Part shown: positions 19,761-28,684 of the stretch, in pieces
Layout of the letters: each line of letters begins with the position of its first letter
Position numbering within the stretch: the stretch's first letter is position 1
Source of the DNA: Mesorhizobium shangrilense
GTDB lineage: Bacteria > Pseudomonadota > Alphaproteobacteria > Rhizobiales > Rhizobiaceae
Assembly: GCF_040537815.1 (NCBI RefSeq)
Contig: NZ_JBEWSZ010000001.1
Coordinates: 2,108,001-2,172,000 of the forward strand
Direction: 5' to 3'
Length of the DNA stretch: 64,000 bases
Translations under genes and position numbers: made by a program
Notes under the pieces: generated by a model
Told to the model about the DNA's origin: nothing
The model's input: only the letters and a program-made list of their open reading frames with translations
Database searches by the model: none

Positions 19761-19806
19761 CGCATATCGATTCCCCAAAACCGGAGCCACTTTTGGGCGA
19801 TATGCG
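19761..19806. repeat. Rhizobium-type intergenic palindrome
   Basis: CGCATATCG (19761-19769) pairs with CGATATGCG (19798-19806), and CCCAAAA with TTTTGGG inside, around a CCGGAGCCAC loop. The layout matches the widespread rhizobial palindrome family and is related to the degenerate copy at 15247. It lies about 60 bases upstream of the ileS start codon, so it could be transcribed as a hairpin in the leader. Confidence 0.7.
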
Positions 19807-19990
19807 TTGATGATCTGGAAAGCGCGAGAGGCCGCGCGCAAGATTCCCGGCGGTTCCGGCAGCACTCAGGCTGCCCGAAACACCGGGCCGGTAATTCGTA
19901 TCGCAATGGCGATGAGACGCGAAAAGCTCGTCATAAGCGGGCTTTTAGCGGACAAAGAGGCAAGAATAAAGCGTCTCTTGCTGGATTCGG

Positions 19991-20797
19991 CTACATCGTG
20001 AAGTCGAAGCGATAGGTGGTCGACACGCCGATCGTGAACTGGTTGCGATCACCACGCTCCCTGACCAGGCTGGAATCGGCCGCCGGACCCATGAGGCGGG
20101 AGTATTCGCCGAACAGGCTGGCCGTCATCGGGTCGGTCACCTTCCACGTTATGGCGCCGCCAAGGCCTGTCGATTTCAGCCCCCCGCCCGGATTGTATTC
20201 GCTGAGGCCGGAGGCCGCGGCCTCCTGCGCATTGACGCCGTAATAGGCATCGAAATAGTTGGCGGAGGCGAACGAGACGCGCGGTCCGCCCGAAATCCTC
20301 ACAGTGGGCGTCACGTCGTAGAAGGCGTCGGCGGCGATGTCGGCGACAAAGCCATTATGGGCGCGAATGCCGTGCCGCAACTCGGCGCGCGCGCGCAGCC
20401 AGTCCGTCGGATAGAATTCGAAGAAGCCACCGACCTCACCGCCCCAGCGCACCGGGTCGAGACCCTTCAGCTCGTCGTCGCTGCTGCGCGAGAACAGGAA
20501 CTTGCCGGTCAGGCCGGCCCTCACCCCGCCGTCGTCGATCAGCGCCAGCGAGATGTTGTCGTTGCGGGAAACGAAGCGGGCCTGCGGGCCGGCCTTGCCC
20601 AACGAAATGATTGGCGAGGCGCTGAGCAGGTATCTCTTGCCGCCCTCGAAACTCGGCGCGACCATGCCGGTCGCCCCGAGCGTCAGGTACCAGTCGCCAG
20701 ACATCCAGCCAAAGGCGCCGTCACCGGCCTCGGCGACGCCGGTCGCGCCCAGCATGAAGGTGGCCAAAACCACCGGAATCGTCCTGACAGAACGCAT
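19991..20797 (-). CDS. MipA/OmpV family outer membrane protein
   Basis: A 268-residue protein with a signal peptide (MRSVRTIPVVLATFMLG, cleavage after VAEA) and a beta-rich mature part. It ends with phenylalanine preceded by alternating residues (STTYRFDFTM), as outer membrane barrels do. Segments such as DWYLTLGATGMVAPSFEGGKR and GLGGAITWKVTDPMTASLFGEYSRL are typical of the MipA/OmpV family, which includes scaffolds for murein enzymes and cation-responsive barrels. I chose the ATG at 20797 because the signal peptide starts there; an upstream start would bury it. Function beyond a barrel cannot be given. Confidence 0.85.
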   Translation of the reverse strand: MRSVRTIPVVLATFMLGATGVAEAGDGAFGWMSGDWYLTLGATGMVAPSFEGGKRYLLSASPIISLGKAGPQARFVSRNDNISLALIDDGGVRAGLTGKFLFSRSSDDELKGLDPVRWGGEVGGFFEFYPTDWLRARAELRHGIRAHNGFVADIAADAFYDVTPTVRISGGPRVSFASANYFDAYYGVNAQEAAASGLSEYNPGGGLKSTGLGGAITWKVTDPMTASLFGEYSRLMGPAADSSLVRERGDRNQFTIGVSTTYRFDFTM

Positions 20798-20995
20798 TGT
20801 CACTCCGTACACATACAAGGCCCGTCTTGATAGCAAGCCTTTGCGGTGGGTTGGTAAAATTTGATTTAAATTCGACAGGGATGCTCCGGCTTTTTTGGCG
20901 TGTGCCCGCCGCAAGACGCTCGCTGGACGGGCAAGGCCTTCGAGGCTAACCTCCGTATCGGCAACATGCCAGGACATTCAATGGAGATGGCGGCG

Positions 20996-21550
20996 ATGAC
21001 CCTGAATGGCGATGTTCTCAAAACTGCGATTGGCCAGACACGTGCGAAATGGGGATGGTTCGTCGCGCTCGGCGTGCTGCTGCTCATCTTCGGCGCCATC
21101 GCATTCGCCAATCTGTTCATTGCCACGGTCGCCTCGGTTTATGTGGTCGGCTGGCTGATGCTGATGGCGGGTGTCATCGAGATCGTGCATGCCTTCGGCG
21201 TGAAGACTTGGGGGCGCTTCTTCTACTGGCTGCTGAGCGGACTTCTCTATGCGGTCGCCGGCTTCTTCGCCTTCGACAATCCGTTGCTGGCCTCCACCGT
21301 GCTGACCTTGCTGCTGGCGGTCACACTCATTGCTTCCGGCGTGCTCAGGGCCTGGGTCGGCTTCAGCCACCGACCGGAGAGCGGCTGGGGCTGGATCGTC
21401 GCGGCCGGCCTCATCAGCGCGCTTGCCGGCCTGATCATCGCCATGGGCTGGCCGGTCAACAGCGTTTGGGTGCTCGGGCTTTTCCTGGCGATCGATCTGA
21501 TCTTCCAGGGCTGGACTTTCATTGCCGTCGGCTTGGCCCTTAAGAAGTAG
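20996..21550 (+). CDS. HdeD family membrane protein
   Basis: The 184-residue protein is built almost wholly of six hydrophobic helices, with the DUF308 signature LLLIFGAIAFANLF at the first helix and YWLLSGLLYAVAGFFAFDNP in the middle. HdeD proteins protect against acid at high cell density in E. coli; the role in rhizobia is not established. The ATG at 20996 has GGAG nine bases upstream and gives the usual short cytosolic N-terminus; ATGs at 20981 and 20987 are also possible. It is divergent from the MipA/OmpV gene and convergent with ribF. Confidence 0.85.
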   Translation: MTLNGDVLKTAIGQTRAKWGWFVALGVLLLIFGAIAFANLFIATVASVYVVGWLMLMAGVIEIVHAFGVKTWGRFFYWLLSGLLYAVAGFFAFDNPLLASTVLTLLLAVTLIASGVLRAWVGFSHRPESGWGWIVAAGLISALAGLIIAMGWPVNSVWVLGLFLAIDLIFQGWTFIAVGLALKK

Positions 21551-21571
21551 ATCCCGCGCGGAAGAAACCGT

Positions 21572-22555
21572 TCAAAAAGCCATGGCGGCGTCGAGTTCGG
21601 AAAGCGGCTTGACGCCAGCCAGGAGTGCCCGCGCCTCGGCTTCGTCGCGCTTCATCTGCGCGACCAGAGCATCCAGTCCATCGAACTTCACCTCGGATCG
21701 CAGGAAGCCGAAGAAGGACACCGCACAGATCTCGCCGTAGAGATCGCCGGAGAAGTCGAAGACGAAGGTTTCCAGAAGCGGTGCGCCATTGTCGTCAACT
21801 GTCGGGCGGCGGCCGAAACTGGCGACGCCATCATGAAGCGTGCCGTCGGCGCGGCGAAAGCGGACGGCATAGATGCCTTCCTTCAGATTGGTTTCCGGCG
21901 AGAGCCTCATATTGGCGGTCGGGAAGCCGAGCGTGCGACCGAGCTGCTGCCCGCCGATCACCTGACCTTCAACTGTAAAACGGTAGCCGAGCAGCCCGGC
22001 AGCCTCGGCAACTTCACCTTCGCACAACAATGCGCGGATGCGGCTCGACGACACCACCTCGGCCCCCTCGTCGCGGAAGGCGTCGACCAGCGTGACGCCA
22101 AAGCCGTGACGCTCGCCAGCCGCCATCAGGTAGGCAGGGCCGCCCTGGCGATCCTTGCCGAAGTGGAAATCGAAACCGGTCACGGCATGGGTAACGCCAA
22201 GATTTCCATCCAGCACGTCGGTGACGAAAGACTCAGCCGACAAGGAAGCAAAGTCACGATCAAAAGGCTGCTCGACGAGCGCGGCAAAACCCAGTCTTGC
22301 AAGCAGCCGCGCCTTCATTTGCGGTGGCGTCAGCACGAAGAGCGGAACGTCCGGCCTGAACACCTTTCGTGGATGCGGCTCGAAAGTCAGCACCAGGGCT
22401 GGCGCGCCGCGCCGGCGCGCCTCGGCCAGCGCACGGTCGAGCACCGCCTGATGACCGCGATGAACGCCGTCGAAATTGCCGATCGCCACGACACCGCCGC
22501 GCAAATGCGCCGGCAGCGGCGAAACAGCCGAAATGTGTTCGAAGGCGTTCGTCAT
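21572..22555 (-). CDS. ribF: Bifunctional riboflavin kinase/FAD synthetase RibF
   Basis: The 327-residue enzyme makes FMN and then FAD. The nucleotidyltransferase half has GNFDGVHRGH (residues 26-35) and DFHFGKDRQGG; the kinase half has GRTLGFPTANM and GIYAVRF. Both activities should be present. In many rhizobia ribF stands near ileS; here the two are on the same strand, separated by two other genes. The HAD phosphatase gene lies 9 bases upstream on the same strand, which suggests a two-gene transcript. Confidence 0.96.
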   Translation of the reverse strand: MTNAFEHISAVSPLPAHLRGGVVAIGNFDGVHRGHQAVLDRALAEARRRGAPALVLTFEPHPRKVFRPDVPLFVLTPPQMKARLLARLGFAALVEQPFDRDFASLSAESFVTDVLDGNLGVTHAVTGFDFHFGKDRQGGPAYLMAAGERHGFGVTLVDAFRDEGAEVVSSSRIRALLCEGEVAEAAGLLGYRFTVEGQVIGGQQLGRTLGFPTANMRLSPETNLKEGIYAVRFRRADGTLHDGVASFGRRPTVDDNGAPLLETFVFDFSGDLYGEICAVSFFGFLRSEVKFDGLDALVAQMKRDEAEARALLAGVKPLSELDAAMAF

Positions 22556-22564
22556 CGGCCGACC

Positions 22565-23425
22565 CTATCGCAGTCTCGGAATGACGGCGACGGGCCGATA
22601 GCCGTGCTTTTCGAGGAAAGCGGCGAGCATGACGGGATCAGGTCGCTGCGAATCCCCATAGTCGCGGGCATGGATGCCACCCGACACATAGAGCACGTCG
22701 AGGCCGTTGTCGGCGGCTCCTTTCACATCGGTCATCATGCCGTCGCCAATAGCCAGAACTTCCTTTCGTTCGATCGGACGGCCAAGAATGTCGGCGACCT
22801 CCGCCAGCGCAACCGCATAGATCGGCGCATGAGGCTTGCCCGCGATCAGCGTGCGGCCACCGAGTTGCGCATAGTCGCGAGCCAACGCCCCGGCGCACCA
22901 TATGATCCGCTCACCGCGCTCCACCACGATGTCGGGGTTGGCGCAGATGAAAGGCAGGTTCCTGGCGCGCAACCGTTGCAAAAGCTCGGCATAGTCCTCG
23001 GGCTTTTCCACCTCGTCGTCGAACAGGCCGGTGCAGACCACGCCGGACGCCTCGAATTCCTCGACAAGCTCGACGTCGAGATCATCATAGATGGTCAGAT
23101 CCCGATCGGCGCCGATATGGAAGATCTTTCGCGGCCCTTCAGCGATCAGGTCGCGCGTGACGTCACCGGAGGTCACCACACGGTCGTAAGCACCTGCGGG
23201 GACACCGATCGCGTTCATCTGCGCCACCACATCAGTATTCCTGCGCGGTGAATTGGTGATCAGGACAACAGGTATTCCCGAATTGCGCGCGGCCTCCAGA
23301 GCGGATGCCGCCACGGGGAAATGACTTTCGCCGTTGTGGACCACACCCCAGACATCGCAGAGGATCGCCGAATAACCCTTCGACACATCCGTGAGCGAGC
23401 CGATGATTTCAGGCGAATCCGCCAT
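22565..23425 (-). CDS. HAD-superfamily class IIA hydrolase (TIGR01459 type)
   Basis: This 286-residue protein has the first HAD motif as CDVWGVVHNG (residues 23-32), the threonine/serine motif in VVLITNSPRR, and the final acidic motif in LAIGDGMMTDVKGAADNGLDV. Class IIA HADs carry the large C2 cap between motifs II and III, which fits the spacing. They dephosphorylate small phosphate esters such as sugar or nucleotide phosphates. The ATG at 23425 begins MADSPEIIGS; a start 12 codons earlier is open but less likely. It is the first gene of a pair with ribF, where removal or salvage of a phosphorylated metabolite would fit. Confidence 0.85.
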   Translation of the reverse strand: MADSPEIIGSLTDVSKGYSAILCDVWGVVHNGESHFPVAASALEAARNSGIPVVLITNSPRRNTDVVAQMNAIGVPAGAYDRVVTSGDVTRDLIAEGPRKIFHIGADRDLTIYDDLDVELVEEFEASGVVCTGLFDDEVEKPEDYAELLQRLRARNLPFICANPDIVVERGERIIWCAGALARDYAQLGGRTLIAGKPHAPIYAVALAEVADILGRPIERKEVLAIGDGMMTDVKGAADNGLDVLYVSGGIHARDYGDSQRPDPVMLAAFLEKHGYRPVAVIPRLR

Positions 23426-23707
23426 GTTGCTTCCTTGAATCGTGATCATTGCGAGAGCCATCGCCGACGGTCCGCCACGGCCCGGTTCGAATTAACCGAA
23501 CCGCTTCACGCTGTCACCAGCTTTCACCAGACGACGTGGTGCGTCAGTGGTGGCATCCCGCCTTGGCCAGATGGAGGCGAAACGCGATATGGTTAGCGGC
23601 TGCTGAACAGCAGCACCGTTCTTCGAGGTATTTCAGCAACCTGAAATTTAATGATTAATGAGATTGTTGCGCCAGCAGGTGGGTCTTGCTGCGGGGCACT
23701 CAAGAAC
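23426..23707. other. 282-base spacer between the HAD hydrolase and the first TadG-like gene
   Basis: The two genes are divergent, so promoters for both should lie here. An in-frame ATG at 23651 would lengthen the TadG-like protein by 19 residues. I see no terminator or clear palindrome. Confidence 0.4.
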
Positions 23708-25672
23708 ATGATTGGCAAATTCGGCCGGGATCGGCGCGGAAACTTTGCGTTGGTGACCGCCATCAGCCTGGTGCCGATCATGGGTGCTGTGGCGCTGGCG
23801 GTCGACTATGCGGAACTGGTGCGCCAGCGGCAGGTTACCCTGAACGCGCTGGATGCAGCCGGCATCGCGTCGGCCCGACAAATTGCATCTGGTGCCACTG
23901 ATAGCGACGTCAAGGCCTATGCCAAGACCTTCTTCGAAACAAATCTGGCGAAAATCGACCCGGCCAACACGGCCCTTACCGTCACTTTGCCTAACAACAA
24001 TACAGGCGGCGGAACCCTAAAACTCTGTTCTTCCCTGACATATCATCCTTATTTCCTGCCGGCTGCGGCCATGTTGATTGGTGGATCCGCAAACTCTACC
24101 CAATTCAGTTTCTCGGCATGCTCTGAGGTCCGCCTCAAGAACACGCTAGAGGTTGCGCTGGTGCTCGACAATTCCGGGTCGATGGACACTCTTGGCTCCG
24201 GGACCGGCCAGAAGCGCATAGACCTTCTGAAGAAAGCTGCAAAGCAGCTGGTCGATACTATGGCAGCTCAGGCTCAGCAGATGAGGCAGATCGACCGGCC
24301 AGTCCAATTTTCCCTGGTTCCGTTTTCGGCGTCGGTCAACGTAGGCCCCACGCACGATCAAGACGATTGGATGGACCGGGACGGCATCTCCCCGATCCAG
24401 CACGAGAATTTCGACTGGACGACGATGACCTCAGGCAACGATGCAAATAAATACGCCCAGAATGTCAACGGTGTCTGGTACAAGCGCGGTGCCAGCTGGG
24501 GCGACACCAAGGACCAGAAGCTGACCCGTTTCAGTCTCTATGCCGACATGACGGTCGAATCCGGCCGTGAGGAAGTGCCCAATTCAAAGCAGTATATCTG
24601 TGATACATACAAGAAAAATGGCACGTGCAGCAGCGGTCATTGGACCACCCCGCAGTACATCTACACCACCAGCCGCTACGCAAGCTGGCAAGGTTGCGTA
24701 GAGGCGAGGCCTTCGCCATACAATAACGACGACACCACGCCGGATGCTGCCAACCCGGCCACACTCTTCGTTCCCATGTTCGCACCGGATGAGGCCGGTA
24801 CGCTATGGCGCGATTTCAACAGGGACGGCACCAACGACGTCGACAGCCTGTCTTACAACTACAGCAACAACTGGTGGGCTGATTGGCCCTACTACACCGG
24901 AACTCCGACCGCTGTGCAACGGCAGTCCGACATGCGCAAATATTTCCTGATCAAGCCCTATGGATCCACGTCTGCAGCCGCGGGGGATGGTCCGAATTCG
25001 GGCTGCACGACCAGTCCGATCACGCCGTTGAAGGACGTGACCCAGGCAGCGGAGAAACAGGAGATCGACGATGCCATCGATGCCATGGCGTCGACCGGCA
25101 ACACGAACGTGCCAGAAGGCCTGGCCTGGGGTTGGCGGACGGTATCGAGTAACGAGCCCTTCACCGAGGGGCGGCCGAACACAGAAAGGGGCAACGACAA
25201 GGTAATCATTGTATTGACCGATGGCGCCAACACCTACAGCTCCGTCAGCGATGCCAGCTATGCGAAGAACAGATCGACCTACGCCGCCTACGGCTACACG
25301 GGTCTGACCTACCCGGGCTCGGGAAGCGTCACTCGCTTGTTCATGAACACGAGCACCGCGATCGGCAAGACCACCTACACGGATAGTAACTACACGGCGG
25401 CGTTGGATGAGCAGATGCAGACCCTTTGCACCAATGCAAAGAATTCAAACATTCTGGTGATGACGGTCTCGCTTGACCTCAGCACGACAAAAACCGCCGA
25501 CAAGAAGGCCATAGCGGCGCTCACTGCCTGTGCTTCTGATTCTCGCTTCCGCAAGGACCCTGCCAATCCCAGCAAGCCAGCCAAGCTGTTCTGGAACGCG
25601 ACCGGGGCGACACTGTCGGACAATTTCAAGGAAATCGCCGACGAACTGTCGAACCTGCGTATCGTCGGCTGA
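23708..25672 (+). CDS. TadG-like protein with von Willebrand factor A domain, copy 1
   Basis: A 654-residue protein with a TadE/TadG type N-terminus (RRGNFAL, then a single membrane helix ending near VDYAEL) and a large extracellular part. The von Willebrand A domain starts near residue 148 with VLVLDNSGSM-like MIDAS residues DNSGS at 154-158; the later IIVLTDGANTYS belongs to the same metal site. Such proteins anchor in the inner membrane and are linked to Tad pilus assembly. I chose the ATG at 23708 because it aligns with the start of the second copy, including similar upstream bases. Many aromatic and asparagine residues follow between the MIDAS motifs. Base composition is lower in GC than around it. 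Confidence 0.85.
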   Translation: MIGKFGRDRRGNFALVTAISLVPIMGAVALAVDYAELVRQRQVTLNALDAAGIASARQIASGATDSDVKAYAKTFFETNLAKIDPANTALTVTLPNNNTGGGTLKLCSSLTYHPYFLPAAAMLIGGSANSTQFSFSACSEVRLKNTLEVALVLDNSGSMDTLGSGTGQKRIDLLKKAAKQLVDTMAAQAQQMRQIDRPVQFSLVPFSASVNVGPTHDQDDWMDRDGISPIQHENFDWTTMTSGNDANKYAQNVNGVWYKRGASWGDTKDQKLTRFSLYADMTVESGREEVPNSKQYICDTYKKNGTCSSGHWTTPQYIYTTSRYASWQGCVEARPSPYNNDDTTPDAANPATLFVPMFAPDEAGTLWRDFNRDGTNDVDSLSYNYSNNWWADWPYYTGTPTAVQRQSDMRKYFLIKPYGSTSAAAGDGPNSGCTTSPITPLKDVTQAAEKQEIDDAIDAMASTGNTNVPEGLAWGWRTVSSNEPFTEGRPNTERGNDKVIIVLTDGANTYSSVSDASYAKNRSTYAAYGYTGLTYPGSGSVTRLFMNTSTAIGKTTYTDSNYTAALDEQMQTLCTNAKNSNILVMTVSLDLSTTKTADKKAIAALTACASDSRFRKDPANPSKPAKLFWNATGATLSDNFKEIADELSNLRIVG

Positions 25673-25877
25673 CCCCGAGAAATCCTGCCGTGGACCACCC
25701 CGCTCCCGGCAGGGCGCTTCATCAAGGTTCGAAGACATCCTACACACGACCTGCCGCCGTGGTTAGCGTTGGGTGAAGCGCCGACCAAGCAATCGAGCAT
25801 TTTCCCACACTCGCCCTTCAGCGTTTTCTGAGACCTTGCCGGCATTGCTGATACGACGGCGGGGGCCGCTTCAAGAC
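25673..25877. other. 205-base spacer between the two TadG-like copies
   Basis: No gene is supported here. An in-frame GTG at 25773 would extend copy 2 by 35 residues, but the membrane segment and paralogue alignment favour 25878. Confidence 0.4.
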
Positions 25878-27851
25878 ATGTGGGAATTCTGGCGCCAGTT
25901 CTGCCGCGACAGGCGCGGCAACTATGCACTCATGACCGTACTGGCCATGATTCCGCTGGCGGGTGGCCTCGCGCTGGCGGTCGACTTCACGGAGATGAAC
26001 CGGCAGAAGCAGATGGTGCTGAACGCGCTCGACGCAGCCAACGTCGCCACCGCGCGACGGCTGGTCGAGGGCGCCACGGACGACCAGTTGAGGGCCTACG
26101 CGCTCGACTTCTTCAACGCCAACCTCAACAAGGTCAACCCAGCCAACACCACGCTCAATGTCGTGCTGCCAAGCAACAGCACAGGCGGTGGCTTGATGAA
26201 GATGAGCGCGCGGCTGGACTACCAGCCCTATTTCTACCCCGTCCTTGCCCAGCTTGTCGGTCAATCCCAAGCGGATGGAAACAAGAAGATCAGCTTCGAT
26301 GTCGCGTCGGAAGTGCGGCTGAAGAACACGCTGGAAGTAGCCATGGTGCTCGACAATTCCGGATCGATGACCACGCCGGGCACGGGTTCGGGACAAAAGC
26401 GCATCGACCTTCTCAAGACCGCGGCCAAGCAACTGGTCGATACGCTGGCCTTACAGTCCGCGCTGATCAAGCAGATCGACAAGCCCGTCCAGTTCAGCCT
26501 CGTGCCCTTCGCGGCCTCGGTCAATGTCGGCACCGGAAACGACAATGCGGCGTGGATCGACACCTATGGATTGTCGTCGTTGCACCACGAGAATTTCGAC
26601 TGGTCTACGCTGAGCGCGGCGAACAAATATGCTCAGAAATCCAACGGCATCTGGTACAAGCGCGGTACTGGCTGGGGAGTGGAAGAAGGGCAGATGCTGA
26701 CCCGGTTTTCGCTCTATCGCGACATGAAGGTCGTCACCAGCCACGAGCGCATCGTTGGAAGCAAGCGTGTCGTCTGCGACGAATATCGCTCCAACCACAC
26801 ATGTGCCCGCAGCCACGACGAGTTCGACTATATCGACACCTACGGGCCTTTCGCCAGTTGGCAAGGCTGTGTCGAGGTACGGCCTTACCCCCACAATGTC
26901 AGCGACACGCCGGCCTCCGGTGGTCCCAACAATACCGGCATTGGCGTCGGCGATCCCGCAACGATATTCGTGCCGATGTTCGCCCCGGACGAACCTGGCA
27001 ACCATTGGAAGGTGACGCAAGATCCTGATGAGGACAGGCCGAAGACCTACGGCGCCGCGAACAGCTGGTGGAACGACGACCCGTCGAGCACCACCGGCAA
27101 AAACCAGCAGCGCAACATGGCCAAATACTTCATGCCGCGGCCGATCGATGCGCCCGTGCTCGGCAAGGGCGCCGGTCCCAACTACAGTTGCACGACAACG
27201 CCCATCACGCCGCTGACCGATGTCAGCAAACCGGATGGCCTGACTGCCATCAAGGCGGCGATCGACCTGATGACGCCGAATGGCAACACCAATGTGCCGG
27301 AAGGCATGGCCTGGGGCTGGCGCACCGTGTCCAGCGGCGAGCCCTTCACCGAAGGGCGGCCGGAGACGGAAAAGGGCAACGACAAGGTCGTCATCGTGCT
27401 GACCGATGGCGAGAACACTTATTCGGTTCCAGGCAGCGATCCCGCCGGCAACAAGTCCACCTATGCAGCCTACGGCTACACGGGCCTCGGCTACAACAGC
27501 ACTTCGGTCACCCGGCTGTTTGGCGGCACATCGAGCGCCATCGGCCAGTTCAATTATTCGAACAGCAACTACACAGCCGCGCTCAACGAACAGATGACGA
27601 CGCTTTGCAACAATGCCAAGGCAGCCAACATCATGGTCATGACGGTGGCACTCGACCTATCGCTGACCAATGCCGGCGACAAGAAGGCAATCGAGGCGCT
27701 CAAGGCCTGCTCCTCCGAGTCGCGATTCCGCAAGGATCCGGCAGACCCGACCAAGCCGGCCAAACTCTTCTGGAATGCCACCGGCGCTTCGCTGTCGAAC
27801 GATTTCAAGGAAATCGGCAACGAACTGTCGAACCTGCGCGTCGTCGGCTGA
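25878..27851 (+). CDS. TadG-like protein with von Willebrand factor A domain, copy 2
   Basis: The 657-residue product is a clear paralogue of the gene upstream, colinear over its whole length: RRGNYAL and a membrane helix at the N-terminus, the KNTLEVAMVLDNSGSM segment (MIDAS aspartate at 159), NTNVPEGMAWGWRTVSS, VIVLTDGENTYS, and the same end NELSNLRVVG. This tandem pair arose by duplication followed by divergence. GC content is higher than in copy 1, so selection or age differs. The ATG at 25878 gives MWEFWRQFCRDRRGN, matching copy 1 (MIGKFGRDRRGN). No Tad ATPase, secretin or prepilin gene accompanies the pair in this window, so its function is uncertain. Confidence 0.87.
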   Translation: MWEFWRQFCRDRRGNYALMTVLAMIPLAGGLALAVDFTEMNRQKQMVLNALDAANVATARRLVEGATDDQLRAYALDFFNANLNKVNPANTTLNVVLPSNSTGGGLMKMSARLDYQPYFYPVLAQLVGQSQADGNKKISFDVASEVRLKNTLEVAMVLDNSGSMTTPGTGSGQKRIDLLKTAAKQLVDTLALQSALIKQIDKPVQFSLVPFAASVNVGTGNDNAAWIDTYGLSSLHHENFDWSTLSAANKYAQKSNGIWYKRGTGWGVEEGQMLTRFSLYRDMKVVTSHERIVGSKRVVCDEYRSNHTCARSHDEFDYIDTYGPFASWQGCVEVRPYPHNVSDTPASGGPNNTGIGVGDPATIFVPMFAPDEPGNHWKVTQDPDEDRPKTYGAANSWWNDDPSSTTGKNQQRNMAKYFMPRPIDAPVLGKGAGPNYSCTTTPITPLTDVSKPDGLTAIKAAIDLMTPNGNTNVPEGMAWGWRTVSSGEPFTEGRPETEKGNDKVVIVLTDGENTYSVPGSDPAGNKSTYAAYGYTGLGYNSTSVTRLFGGTSSAIGQFNYSNSNYTAALNEQMTTLCNNAKAANIMVMTVALDLSLTNAGDKKAIEALKACSSESRFRKDPADPTKPAKLFWNATGASLSNDFKEIGNELSNLRVVG

Positions 27852-28033
27852 TCAGCCAACAACACCCTCTGGCGCAATGACTGGCGTCGCGATGTCCTTG
27901 CGCGCCGGCGCTGGCCCGGGCACATATCCAGCGCTCGTGAGATCACACTTTTTGGATTCCGCCTTGGTCGTCGGCGAGCGTGAACATGCTTCATCGCCAC
28001 GCGCCAGACACGGCGTGGCCGGAGATCAAGGCA

Positions 28034-28666
28034 ATGCCCGACACCGCCAACCATATCGCTTTCGCGCTGGTCTGCCTCGGCATGGTGCTGACGCCCGGCC
28101 CCAACATGATCTACCTGATCTCGCGATCGCTGTCGCAAGGGCCTAAGGCCGGGCTGATCTCGCTGGGCGGCGTGGCGCTTGGCTTTCTGTTCTATGTACT
28201 GTCGGCGGCGTTCGGCATCACTGCGCTGCTGATGACGGTTCCCCTGGCATACGACGCGCTGCGCTTTGCCGGAGTGCTCTATCTGCTGTGGCTGGCCTGG
28301 CAAGCGGTGAAGCCGGGCGGTCGTTCGCCTTTCCAGGTTCGCGAACTGCCGAAGGACGGGCCGCGCAAGCTGTTCGTCATGGGCTTGGTGACCAATCTGC
28401 TCAATCCGAAGGTGGCGGTGCTCTATCTGTCGCTGCTGCCGCAGTTCATCAGCCTCGGCAAGGGACACGTACTGTCGCAGCTTCTGGTGCTTGGCGCCAC
28501 GCAGATATCGATCAGCCTCACCGTCAATTCCATCATCGCCGTGACGGCCGGCTCGATCGCGACCTTCCTCGCCGGCCGGCCGCTATGGCTGGTCATCCAG
28601 CGCTGGATGATGGGCACGGTGCTGACCGCGCTTGCGCTAAAGATGGCGACCGAGGCGCAGCGTTAA
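28034..28666 (+). CDS. LysE family amino-acid exporter
   Basis: A 210-residue membrane protein of the LysE/RhtB family: VLTPGPNMIYLISRSLSQG near the N-terminus is the family signature, followed by about six hydrophobic helices and LVTNLLNPKVAVLYLSLLPQF. These proteins export amino acids or related small metabolites by proton antiport. I start at 28034 because GGAG stands nine bases upstream; an ATG at 27980 would add 18 residues without family support. It ends 18 bases before the convergent DUF2189 gene. A second LysE gene is found at 53186. Confidence 0.9.
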   Translation: MPDTANHIAFALVCLGMVLTPGPNMIYLISRSLSQGPKAGLISLGGVALGFLFYVLSAAFGITALLMTVPLAYDALRFAGVLYLLWLAWQAVKPGGRSPFQVRELPKDGPRKLFVMGLVTNLLNPKVAVLYLSLLPQFISLGKGHVLSQLLVLGATQISISLTVNSIIAVTAGSIATFLAGRPLWLVIQRWMMGTVLTALALKMATEAQR

Positions 28667-28684
28667 CCTGCGTTCAGACGCGCG

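Noticed and set aside
16685..19810. A 1041-codon + strand frame opposite ileS
   Set aside because: It is a GC-rich antisense shadow of a certain gene; histidine/aspartate/arginine-rich composition and no domain.
23651..23707. An upstream ATG for the first TadG-like gene
   Set aside because: The start at 23708 aligns with the paralogue downstream, including similar upstream bases, so the extension is unlikely.
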